DNA from: an uncultured bacterium
GTDB lineage: Bacteria; Bacillota; Clostridia; Christensenellales; Borkfalkiaceae
NCBI GenBank assembly: GCA_934871445.1
Contig: CAKXBD010000053.1
Location: 1 to 12,552, forward strand
Length of the DNA: 12,552 nucleotides
Reading direction: 5' to 3'
Below are positions 1 to 7,360 of this stretch, piece after piece; within the stretch, counting starts at the first letter, position 1; each line of letters starts with the position of its first letter. Below the pieces are notes generated by a model. That model was given only the letters and a program-made list of their open reading frames with translations, searched no databases and was not told where the DNA came from. The translations under genes and the position numbers were made by a program.

Positions 1-2182
1 CAGATATATCCTGCGAATGAATATTTTCTGAGGGGAACAGTTCGGAGACAATATTGCCGATGAGTCGAACGCCCGTATCGCTGCCTAAAAATTCCGCCGA
101 CCAAGTACCGTTTAAGTCGCACATAAAACTGCCGACCGTCCCCTTTCCGTAATCCCACTGCGCATAGATAGGTACAAATTCCGCTTTGAGCGGAACTTCC
201 GCACCGTCCTTCGCCTTCGTGCCGTAATAGCCGCCCAATTGAGGCATGCTGCTCTGACTGATTCCGTTTACTACGGAGGTATGTTCTCCGATAATGGGAG
301 TAAACGGTTCGGGATTATATTCCTTGATTGCGGGAACAGTCAAATCCTCAGCCATTTTCTGCGGCAGAGTCGTAAGGTCTGTCACTTTAATATACTGTCC
401 GTGACCTAATTCTTCCGCTGCAATCCTTAAATCTTCGTCCCTTGCACTGGAAGAACTGATAGAGACGATAGAACAGGTAATCCCCGCCGTATCGTAATAA
501 TGTTTTATTTTTCCGCCGAAGCCTCCCGTCTGCTCGACGACGTTATCATAAAGACTGTCGTTCGGTTCGGCGTCGCTGATAATAATGATGTGGCGGCGAT
601 CTACATTGATCGCTTTCAAGGCTTCCCCCGCCCGAGTGATGGCAGGCTCGTAATTCGTCCCGCCTCCGATCGTAATCCCGCTGATCGCGGCTTCGATTTT
701 AGAAACCTCGGGAAGCGGCGTAACCTCCACTTCTTCGCTGTACGTCGTTTCCAACGTCATTATTCCGCAATAATCGCGCACGGTTAAGGTATCCAAACAG
801 GCGCGCGCTCCTTCCTTCGCCAAATCGAGACGGGTTTTCCCCGTATTCCCGACTTGCGAGCCCATACTTCCCGAACGGTCAATGATGATCATCACGCCTA
901 CCGGAGGAGTATAATCGATTGCCTGTACGGGCAGCATCTGCTGATACAGCGTGTTTTCCATATCCTGACGGTTATACGTATTCGCGACAGTCTCTCCGTT
1001 GTCCGTTTTATTTCCGCCCACCGTAAAAAGGCCGCCTCCGAATTCATAAACATAGCTGTTCAAAATCTCGTCAAAGCCTCTCGGCATATCTGCGTTCGCG
1101 ATATTGACGAGAATTACCTGATCGTATTTTCTCAATTCGTCCACCGTTTCGGGAACTCCGTCGCCCTCCAAAATATTGACGACGTCTACGTTATAGCTCT
1201 GTTCAAGAATACCCTTCAACTGCGAAGATTCGTCTTTATTTCTCTCTATAATTAAAATATCGTCGAATACTTCGAGATAGACATACGAATGAAAGGAATT
1301 GTTCTCCGCAAGCGTATCTTCGTCCGACTCTATGGAAAAGCTGATTTTATGTAACCCGGCGGACGTAAAGGTATGTTCAAATTCTATCGTCTGTATCCCT
1401 TCCACCAAATCGATTTGAGCGATTTCACCTACTTTTTCGTCATTGTCATATAAAACAATCTTAGCTTTGCCCTCAAACGAACTCTGAACGGTAATCCCCA
1501 GAGAAAATTTTTGATTTACGATAATTTTTTCTTCCGGATACGTCACGCCGATGAGTTCTGTTTCTGCTCCGCGTTCTTCCTCGGGAATAAGAACCGTGTC
1601 TACTTTGATTCCTTCGGCCGCAATCGCCTTAATAATCGTGGAAGCCTTTCGGTCCGTCTCCGCACCGTCGCTGATGAGTACGATTTTAGCCGTTTCGGGA
1701 TTGGAAAACAAGCGGCTGGCGTATTCCAACGCCGAAGCGACGTCGGTCGCACTGTCATCGGGCTGTTCAGCTTCCAGATATTGACTGAAAAGTTCGTCCG
1801 AATCATAGGTAAGTTCCGCCGCATAGATTTGATTATATCCGAAAGTCACAATTCCCATTTTTACGGAATCGAGCTTTTCGTCTATTGCGGATCGAATAAA
1901 TTCGTCTTTTTTTTGCTGCGCTTCCTGACTGCTGAACGAGGAGTCCACGAGCAGCAGCACTTCGTTCTTTGTATTAGGAATCTCATAGCGGAAACTGATT
2001 CCGGCCAACAGGGAAATACACAAGATCATGACGCACAAATGCAATACGATAGATACGACGCGGTTGCGCGTCCGTCTGTATTTTTTCGAGAGGCGGAAAT
2101 AGGGAAAAAGCGCGAAAAAGACGGCAGGAATGAGCAGGAGCAAGAGCCATGGATTTGAAAAATCAATATAAAAATTTGACAT
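1..2182 (-). CDS. Membrane protein with two VWA domains and a glutamine-amidotransferase-like domain (3' end outside window)
   Basis: The gene begins with ATG at 2182-2180, 6 nt after AAGGAG (2189-2194), and stays open for 727 codons to the window edge, so its C-terminus is missing. Two membrane helices (about residues 12-29 and 42-64) flank a strongly basic loop at 30-42, which places the rest outside the cytoplasm. The first VWA domain (about 73-195) has a complete MIDAS set: D80-S82-S84, T146 and D172. A beta-sandwich-like stretch follows (about 205-302), then a GATase1-like segment (about 303-390) with a GGGLFTVGG loop near 382-390. The second VWA domain (about 426-570) has D435-S437-S439 in DRSGSMG, T509 in TNY, and D537. 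The tail resembles the known family of membrane VWA proteins annotated as glutamine amidotransferases. The start lies 13 bp after the preceding gene's stop, so it is probably cotranscribed. Probable role: extracytoplasmic partner of the MoxR ATPase; its substrate is unknown. Confidence 0.88.
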   Translation of the reverse strand, partial: MSNFYIDFSNPWLLLLLIPAVFFALFPYFRLSKKYRRTRNRVVSIVLHLCVMILCISLLAGISFRYEIPNTKNEVLLLVDSSFSSQEAQQKKDEFIRSAIDEKLDSVKMGIVTFGYNQIYAAELTYDSDELFSQYLEAEQPDDSATDVASALEYASRLFSNPETAKIVLISDGAETDRKASTIIKAIAAEGIKVDTVLIPEEERGAETELIGVTYPEEKIIVNQKFSLGITVQSSFEGKAKIVLYDNDEKVGEIAQIDLVEGIQTIEFEHTFTSAGLHKISFSIESDEDTLAENNSFHSYVYLEVFDDILIIERNKDESSQLKGILEQSYNVDVVNILEGDGVPETVDELRKYDQVILVNIANADMPRGFDEILNSYVYEFGGGLFTVGGNKTDNGETVANTYNRQDMENTLYQQMLPVQAIDYTPPVGVMIIIDRSGSMGSQVGNTGKTRLDLAKEGARACLDTLTVRDYCGIMTLETTYSEEVEVTPLPEVSKIEAAISGITIGGGTNYEPAITRAGEALKAINVDRRHIIIISDAEPNDSLYDNVVEQTGGFGGKIKHYYDTAGITCSIVSISSSSARDEDLRIAAEELGHGQYIKVTDLTTLPQKMAEDLTVPAIKEYNPEPFTPIIGEHTSVVNGISQSSMPQLGGYYGTKAKDGAEVPLKAEFVPIYAQWDYGKGTVGSFMCDLNGTWSAEFLGSDTGVRLIGNIVSELFPSENIHSQDIS

Positions 2183-2195
2183 CTTATTCTCCTTG

Positions 2196-4130
2196 TCAGA
2201 AATGTTCTTTGGTCTGTAACCACCATTCTATAAACAGGAATGTGACCAGCGCAATCGCCAAATAGAATAGCAAATCGATGTCACGGGAAGAGGAGAGCGC
2301 GGCGGATACAGGGCTTTTCAACTCGTCTTCGACGCGATAAATATTGCTTTCCGAAGAAGCTATCTTCACGTAAAAATTCTCTGTGACTTCCTGTCCGGAA
2401 ACGAGCGTCTGTTTCAAATTATAGGTACCGGGCACGGATAAGGCCAGCGTTTGAGGAAGAACTTCATATTCTTCGTCTATTCCCGGACCGCTTACCGTCA
2501 GCGTTTCTCCTCTCGCATTGAAAGTTACAGATTCGCCTACGTCGAAAAGATATTTCAAAGAGCCGTCCTCGTCGTTGAGCGTAGACGGAACGAAATAATT
2601 GAATAATCTGTAAAAAAGGACAGGGAACTCGAAAACGACGGTTGTATCGGAAAATTTCCAACTGAACGGTATCACTACGACTTTGGAATCCTCTTCATCT
2701 TTCAAAAGCCAAACGGGATCCTCTCCACAATATAATAGGGGCGTATATCCGTCATAAAGAGAAATTTGCGTGTATCGGTTCAAATGAATCTCCTCCGCTA
2801 CAACGCTTTCCGTGGTCGGATGTTTCTCGCCCAACGAAAGTTGAAAATCCCCCACAATCTCCTTTCCCAAAACAAATCCCGCGCCTTGGGGTACCGTTTG
2901 CGGATCGATGAGAATAACGACTCCGTCCGTCGGAAGCGTTTCCGGCATTTTTCGTTCAAAGATATAGACGTCAAAGCCGGACATTTCCGGTTCCTGATTT
3001 TCCGACAAATCGTCCTGCCTTACCTCTTGAATATCGAATTTCCAACGAAGTCCCAATTCGCTTCGCATTGTCATCAAAATAGCGCTCATGAAGCTGTTCG
3101 GCACAGAGCTCGCATATTGGATTCTGATTGTTTCCGGACGTCCGCCGTAGAGATAAAAGCTATTGTCGTATTCAAAGGAATCCAATTCCTTATTCAGCGC
3201 CTCTATGCGGATACGGACGCGCTCATAGGAATATACCGGAACCTTTGCGGTATCTCCGGGATTTATTACGATTTCCTGTTCTTCGTCTCCCGAACAGGGA
3301 ATGTTTTCATAAGAGAGATTGAGCGTCCGATTGTCGTTATTCGCGCCATAAATGTCACAGTATAAATTGAGCTGCGTATCCTTGCCATAGCTCGCCACAT
3401 CGACGGTAAAAATATAATAATTTTCCACCAAAGAAACCGAGGCATCTAAAATCGCGGCATTCCATTCGCCCGCCTCCGATACGTCTACTACCGTAACTTG
3501 GCCTTTGTCTATGTATTCCGTCGCCGTATATAATATCACTTCGGCTTCGGGATTATCGTCTACGACCTCTTGCGCCAAGTCCATCGCTCCGTCGATATCC
3601 GAATGTCCGTAGGAGCATTGTAAACTTTCTCCTTCGACGAGTGCATCGAGTTGTTCGAGAATATCGTTACGATGTTCTATCCCCGAACGGCGGACGAGAA
3701 ACGAGGCATTCTCTTCCGCCAAGATGACTGTAATGATCCCGTCCTCTCGTTTCAGCGTTTCTTCCGCAAGTTCTTTTACCTGTTCCACGGCTCTTTCAAA
3801 ACGAGTCTCATCGTTTAATCCTGCTCTCATTCCCGCACAAGCATCTATCACGGCAACCTTTTCGTTGCTGCTGTTTATTCCCTCCGCGGGAACGACGGGA
3901 GTCGTCAATACCAACGCGCAAGCCGTGACGATCAACATTTGGCAGAGAAGGATAAGCAGACTTTTCAGGCGGTTTATGGGGATTCTCTTTTTATTGTATT
4001 TCAGGCTCAGTTTCCAGACATAAGTGCTGGAAACCATTTTTTGTTGATAATTGGGTTTGAGAATGTAAATGAGAATAAGAACGGCGATCCCCAATAATCC
4101 CAAAAAGCCCAAAGGTTTAAGGATATTCAT
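2196..4130 (-). CDS. BatA-like membrane protein with a VWA domain and degenerate MIDAS
   Basis: A 644-residue protein. The N-terminus (residues 1-80) fits the aerotolerance-regulator/BatA N-terminal domain: helix 5-25, a basic cytoplasmic loop 26-55 containing VSSTYVWKLS, and helix 56-77. A VWA-like fold follows (about 90-215), starting at KVAVIDACAGM; the usual DxSxS is D96-x-C98-x-G100, so both metal-ligand serines are absent. Next come a beta-sandwich-like region (about 224-330), a GATase-like alpha/beta region (about 332-500), a short beta domain (about 530-592) and a C-terminal helix (about 617-636) ending in KEHF. The two helix sets put the bulk of the protein outside the cytoplasm. The ATG overlaps the DUF58 stop (ATGA, 4127-4130), implying translational coupling. 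By analogy with Bat/MoxR systems it probably acts in membrane or envelope protein maturation, perhaps as a structural rather than metal-binding VWA partner. Family placement is firm; function is inferred. Confidence 0.88.
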   Translation of the reverse strand: MNILKPLGFLGLLGIAVLILIYILKPNYQQKMVSSTYVWKLSLKYNKKRIPINRLKSLLILLCQMLIVTACALVLTTPVVPAEGINSSNEKVAVIDACAGMRAGLNDETRFERAVEQVKELAEETLKREDGIITVILAEENASFLVRRSGIEHRNDILEQLDALVEGESLQCSYGHSDIDGAMDLAQEVVDDNPEAEVILYTATEYIDKGQVTVVDVSEAGEWNAAILDASVSLVENYYIFTVDVASYGKDTQLNLYCDIYGANNDNRTLNLSYENIPCSGDEEQEIVINPGDTAKVPVYSYERVRIRIEALNKELDSFEYDNSFYLYGGRPETIRIQYASSVPNSFMSAILMTMRSELGLRWKFDIQEVRQDDLSENQEPEMSGFDVYIFERKMPETLPTDGVVILIDPQTVPQGAGFVLGKEIVGDFQLSLGEKHPTTESVVAEEIHLNRYTQISLYDGYTPLLYCGEDPVWLLKDEEDSKVVVIPFSWKFSDTTVVFEFPVLFYRLFNYFVPSTLNDEDGSLKYLFDVGESVTFNARGETLTVSGPGIDEEYEVLPQTLALSVPGTYNLKQTLVSGQEVTENFYVKIASSESNIYRVEDELKSPVSAALSSSRDIDLLFYLAIALVTFLFIEWWLQTKEHF

Positions 4131-5026
4131 GCCATGATACCTGCCTTAAATAATTCGCCGAACAACATTCTTTCGATGGGACAGTCGCTGCGAACGGATA
4201 CGAAATCCGCTTCGCGCGATGCACAAAACGCCTTAATACTATCCATCATCTCTTTTAATGCCTGTTCATACGCCGACAACATGCCGCGCGTAATTTTTAT
4301 CTTCATGTTCTTAAAGTCCGCCAAGTCCTCGGCTTCCGAGTCGATAAGGTTGACTCGGCCGCTATAAACCGGATCTGCCTCCTCCGGTGCCAGCACCTGC
4401 ACGAGCATGACCTGCCGCCGTTTATAGCGCAGATAATCGATCGCCTTTCCCCAATCGCTATCGGTAAAGAAATCGGAAATTATCACAGTGAGCCCGTCGG
4501 AAGAACCAATATCCGTACAGCCCGTAACGGCAGCCGCAATATCCGCTTCGCCGTTAAAGGAGATCTTTTCAAGCTCTCCTATCGCTCTGAAAAATGAGTT
4601 TTTTCCGATAATCGTTCCGAATGGATCTTCTGCGCGGCCGCTTTTCATCAGCTTAAAAGAAACCTTATCCATATTGTGAACGGCAAGAAATCCAAGAGCG
4701 GCCGCTACGCCTATCGCATAAGCCGCCTTTTTCGGATTCGTCTTTCCCATGGAAGCGGAACAATCGAGAAAAATCCGGACATGCATCTGCCTTTCATCCG
4801 TAAATAGTTTGAGAAAATGCTTCTCAAAACGACTATACAGATTCCAATCGATGCGCCGGATATCGTCTCCGAGCATATATTCCCGATAATCGGAAAATTC
4901 TACCGTCTGTCCGTGAGAATGTACGAGATGTTTGCCGCCGAAAAAGCCCGACATATCCGACCGTAAATTTAACGCCAAGGTTTCCAAACGACTAAAAAAA
5001 CCGTCATTCAAGTAAGAAATTTGCAT
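4127..5026 (-). CDS. DUF58 family protein (VWA-like, cytoplasmic)
   Basis: A 299-residue soluble protein with no membrane helix, the short form of DUF58. The family signature spans about residues 43-80 and includes EFSDYREYMLGDDIRRIDW, followed by LYSRFEKHFLKLFTDE. A VWA-type fold follows, with an intact MIDAS start D88-x-S90-x-S92 in LDCSASMG and a VIISDFF strand near 181-187 supplying a later acidic residue. DUF58 proteins are almost always encoded next to MoxR ATPases and are thought to be their VWA adaptor or target; the reaction is not established. The ATG at 5026-5024 overlaps the MoxR stop by one base (TAATG), with a GGGAG Shine-Dalgarno site at 5033-5037. The gene ends inside the start of the BatA-like gene. 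This spacing argues for coupled translation and near-equal stoichiometry with both neighbours. Confidence 0.93.
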   Translation of the reverse strand: MQISYLNDGFFSRLETLALNLRSDMSGFFGGKHLVHSHGQTVEFSDYREYMLGDDIRRIDWNLYSRFEKHFLKLFTDERQMHVRIFLDCSASMGKTNPKKAAYAIGVAAALGFLAVHNMDKVSFKLMKSGRAEDPFGTIIGKNSFFRAIGELEKISFNGEADIAAAVTGCTDIGSSDGLTVIISDFFTDSDWGKAIDYLRYKRRQVMLVQVLAPEEADPVYSGRVNLIDSEAEDLADFKNMKIKITRGMLSAYEQALKEMMDSIKAFCASREADFVSVRSDCPIERMLFGELFKAGIMA

Positions 5027-6117
5027 TACTTTCTCCCGAAGAATTTGCGCTTATCCTTTCTATTCCCGTCCTCCGAGGCAGGAAAAACATCCGATACTTT
5101 CTCTTCCGCCTTTTCGTTCGTTTTTTTATCTGTTTTTCTTCCGCTCAATTCCTCGATAATCATTTTTATGACTTCATCCGGCGAAACGCGCGAGGCGACT
5201 GCCTCGAAGTTCATCTTCATGCGGTGGCGGAATACGGGATACGCCAATACGTTCAAATCCTCATAAGTCACGTATGCCCGCCCCTTCATAAGTGCCCTGA
5301 CCTTTCCCGCCGAAACGAGCGCCTGCCCCGCACGGGGACTTGCTCCGAGACGCACATATTTTTTTGCAGCCTCGCTTGCACATTCACTGTCGGGATGCGT
5401 AGCGGAACAAAGCGTCATCGCATATCGGAGTATTTCCTCCGAGACGGGAATCTGATTGGCAATCGTGCGCATTTCGAGAAGCTCCTCACCGCTGCAAGCG
5501 ACTTCCGCGACTTCTTCCATGGTCTTTTGCGTCATGTCGACAATCTGCATGAGCTCGTCGAGACCGGGGTTCGGAACGACGAGTTTGAACATAAAACGGT
5601 CCATCTGCGCTTCGGGCAGAGGATAGGTACCGTCCTGCTCGATCGGGTTTTGCGTCGCCAAAACGAAGAAGGGTTCGTTCAGCTTTCTAGAAACCCCCAT
5701 GACGGTTACGGTATGTTCCTGCATGGCCTCCAAGAGCGCCGACTGCGTTTTAGGCGTCGCACGATTGATCTCGTCCGCAAGGACGATATTGCTGAAAATC
5801 GGTCCCGGCTGGAAACTGAACTGCGCATTTCCGTCCTGATCCTTTACAATAATATTCGTCCCCGTTACGTCCGCGGGCATCAAATCGGGGGTAAACTGTA
5901 CCCTCGAAAAGGGAAGATTGAATACGCGGCCCAAGGAACGCACGAGACGGGTTTTTCCCACCCCGGGAACGCCTTCGAGAAGAACGTTTCCTCCCGCAAT
6001 CATCGCGATAATCGTGCCTTCGACGACCTCTTTCTGCCCGATTACGTCGCGCTCCACCTGCCTGAAAATATTGGCACACTGTTCACTGAATCGCCGGATA
6101 TTTTCCTCTGTCACCAT
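5026..6117 (-). CDS. MoxR family AAA+ ATPase
   Basis: A 363-residue AAA+ ATPase of the MoxR branch, slightly longer than the usual 310-340 because of a charged tail. Visible motifs are Walker A GVPGVGKT (49-56), the PADVTG element (81-86), Walker B IVLADEINRA (111-120), sensor 1 FVLATQNP (151-158), the MoxR-typical YPLPEAQMDRF (165-175) and sensor 2 in GASPRAGQAL (258-267). The lid domain runs to about 325. The last 40 residues are Lys/Glu-rich and end KFFGRK, a likely disordered tail. MoxR ATPases remodel or help mature protein complexes together with VWA proteins; here the partners are the DUF58 protein and the two VWA membrane proteins encoded directly downstream. The start is supported by AGGAG at 6129-6133, about 11 nt upstream. 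It lies 57 bp after the preceding gene, with no terminator seen between them. Confidence 0.97.
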   Translation of the reverse strand: MVTEENIRRFSEQCANIFRQVERDVIGQKEVVEGTIIAMIAGGNVLLEGVPGVGKTRLVRSLGRVFNLPFSRVQFTPDLMPADVTGTNIIVKDQDGNAQFSFQPGPIFSNIVLADEINRATPKTQSALLEAMQEHTVTVMGVSRKLNEPFFVLATQNPIEQDGTYPLPEAQMDRFMFKLVVPNPGLDELMQIVDMTQKTMEEVAEVACSGEELLEMRTIANQIPVSEEILRYAMTLCSATHPDSECASEAAKKYVRLGASPRAGQALVSAGKVRALMKGRAYVTYEDLNVLAYPVFRHRMKMNFEAVASRVSPDEVIKMIIEELSGRKTDKKTNEKAEEKVSDVFPASEDGNRKDKRKFFGRK

Positions 6118-6174
6118 ATTAATTTTCTCTCCTATTTCAAATTTCTATCGCTATTTTTCTGTTTCTCGTTCTCT

Positions 6175-7206
6175 TTATAAAATGATGTTGAAGTACTTTT
6201 CAATAAACGATCTGAGTTCATCGGACAATTCCTCTCCCGACGCGAGTCTTTCCATGGCCTGTTCATAATATTCTTGGAAAACATCGCCATAATAGGTTTC
6301 TCCGTCTATAATCTGATTGTTCGATTCGTATTTTCCTCCACTCCCCGAAGATGGATCCGGCGGTAACGGCCAATCCGAATCTCCATCCTCGCTGTCTCCG
6401 GGGGGCAAATCATCCGGCTGATCGCTGGGGTCTTCCCCATCGTTTTCTTCTTCCAATTTAACGAACTCGGCATAAAATTCCATGTCTTCGGAAACTTCCG
6501 AATCCGTCCTCGAAGGATCGTCCCAACCGTCGGACCAACGGCTGAACATCCAGCCGTCCTTTGCCACCGCAACCACGCTCTCGGTCTCGGAGCCGAAAAG
6601 AATTGTCTGCTCTGTTTTTCCCTCTATTTCTCCGCCCTCTTCGGCCGTATATTTCACGGTAAAATATTGCTCTTGGGGCGACCCAGAGGAAGGAGATGAC
6701 GAAGAGAACAATTCCGGACCATTCGGAAGAATTCCCTGCGCGCTCAAAACCGTTACAGTCGACATAGCGATTCCAAGAATACCAAATACGCATACGAGCG
6801 CGATGCTCGCCGCAGCGACACGAATACGGATTTGCTTTCTATCCGTTCCGCCGAGCCTTGTCTCCGCATCTTCGCGCTGGCGCATAGCGAGATAGGATTC
6901 ATCATTTTGTAAAGATAACATGGTAATCATGCGTTCTTCAAGGCCGAGACTGCTGTCGATACGACGCGCAATTTGCACTGTCGTAGGCCGAAACTTCTTA
7001 TAATAAAAGATGAATGTCGCTGCCACCATGACTGCGCCCCCGGCTATAATCGCAAGAAACCAGAATTTTTCAAAACCGAAAAGCCATGTAACCAAAGCCG
7101 CAATGAACAGAACCGCCAAACCTATTCCCAAACCACAGAGAAATGCTTTCAACCAGCCTTCCCGCGCCAAGCGTAAATAGTATTTGCGAAAAACGTCCTT
7201 TTCCAT
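6175..7206 (-). CDS. Three-helix membrane protein, DUF4175-like, with an extracytoplasmic InlB B-repeat-like domain
   Basis: A 343-residue protein. Helices lie at about residues 21-43, 47-69 and 129-154. The loop 70-128 is basic and therefore cytoplasmic; it contains IARRIDSSLGLEERMITML, which resembles the conserved region of DUF4175-type membrane proteins often encoded with MoxR systems. After helix 3 the chain is predicted to be outside. A Ser-rich linker (168-176) leads to a domain at about 180-250 with YFTVKYTAEEGGEIEG, an alternating beta pattern, GWMFSRWSDG and FYAEFV; this is the pattern of divergent InlB B-repeats. An acidic Pro-rich linker (about 252-290) follows, then a conserved-looking tail (about 298-343) with IDGETYYGDVFQEYYEQA and YFNII. 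It is the first gene of the five-gene cluster, with AAGGAGG 7 nt before the ATG. It may be a sensor or docking subunit of the system. The DUF4175 relationship is from recalled motifs and is moderately sure. Confidence 0.82.
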   Translation of the reverse strand: MEKDVFRKYYLRLAREGWLKAFLCGLGIGLAVLFIAALVTWLFGFEKFWFLAIIAGGAVMVAATFIFYYKKFRPTTVQIARRIDSSLGLEERMITMLSLQNDESYLAMRQREDAETRLGGTDRKQIRIRVAAASIALVCVFGILGIAMSTVTVLSAQGILPNGPELFSSSSPSSGSPQEQYFTVKYTAEEGGEIEGKTEQTILFGSETESVVAVAKDGWMFSRWSDGWDDPSRTDSEVSEDMEFYAEFVKLEEENDGEDPSDQPDDLPPGDSEDGDSDWPLPPDPSSGSGGKYESNNQIIDGETYYGDVFQEYYEQAMERLASGEELSDELRSFIEKYFNIIL

Positions 7207-7213
7207 TTTTTAT

Positions 7214-7220
7214 CCTCCTT
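7214..7220 (-). promoter_or_regulatory. Strong Shine-Dalgarno site AAGGAGG
   Basis: AAGGAGG sits 7 nt before the ATG at 7206-7204, a near-perfect match to the anti-SD of Firmicutes 16S rRNA. It fixes the start of the first gene of the MoxR cluster and suggests efficient translation. Confidence 0.8.
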
Positions 7221-7238
7221 TTGTCATTTTTTACAGCC

Positions 7239-7268
7239 TCTCTAATGCGAAAAGCTGAAATTTGTCAA
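7239..7268 (-). promoter_or_regulatory. Candidate sigma-A type promoter for the MoxR cluster
   Basis: A perfect -35 box TTGACA (7263-7268) lies just after the hairpin. The best -10 candidates, TTAGAG (7240-7245, 17-bp spacer) or TAGAGA (7239-7244, 18-bp spacer), match TATAAT poorly. The location is right for an independent promoter of the five-gene cluster, but the weak -10 keeps this tentative. Confidence 0.35.
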
Positions 7269-7280
7269 TTATGGCTTATA

Positions 7281-7307
7281 AGGCATCGCCCTTTACGGGC
7301 GATACCT
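7281..7307 (-). terminator. GC-rich hairpin after the LRR gene, without U tract
   Basis: The arms 7281-7291 and 7297-7307 pair over 11 positions around a 5-nt loop (GUAAA in the minus-strand RNA). The only irregular position is a G-U wobble in the minus-strand transcript but would be a C-A mismatch in the plus-strand transcript, so the stem favours the sense of the flanking genes. No run of U follows; the next bases are UAUAAGCC. It may be an attenuating or Rho-type terminator, or a processing or stabilising hairpin at the 3' end of the LRR mRNA. Confidence 0.45.
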
Positions 7308-7360
7308 CATTTGCCTGATACAAAATCAATAATATTACATATTGATATCGTATATCTTAT

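Larger units (their letters stand above)
7207..7360 (-). other. Spacer between the LRR gene and the MoxR cluster
   Basis: 154 bp without a gene. In the direction of transcription it holds an AT-rich stretch directly after the LRR stop (including a weak inverted repeat, 7325-7331 with 7340-7346), the GC-rich hairpin at 7281-7307, a perfect TTGACA at 7263-7268 and the Shine-Dalgarno site of the next gene. It is the longest gap between genes here and the only plausible boundary between transcription units. Confidence 0.7.

Noticed and set aside
4634..4705. Two NotI-type 8-mers (GCGGCCGC) 64 bp apart
   Set aside because: Both lie inside the intact DUF58 reading frame and encode ordinary residues. 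There is no vector-like or junction sequence around them, so this is coincidence.
6118..6174. 57-bp gap between the DUF4175-like and MoxR genes as a promoter or terminator site
   Set aside because: It is purine-rich on the coding strand, with only the MoxR Shine-Dalgarno site. No hairpin or paired -35/-10 boxes were seen.
5224..6180. Long plus-strand open frame (318 codons) opposite the MoxR gene, and others opposite the VWA genes
   Set aside because: The opposite strand encodes a complete MoxR ATPase with all motifs. The plus-strand frame lacks a recognisable domain and has basic, low-complexity composition, so it is a shadow.
7325..7346. AT-rich inverted repeat (7-bp arms) just after the LRR stop, as terminator or operator
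   Set aside because: The stem is short and purely A/T-rich apart from one G-C pair, with an 8-nt loop and no U tract. Such repeats are expected by chance in AT-rich spacers.
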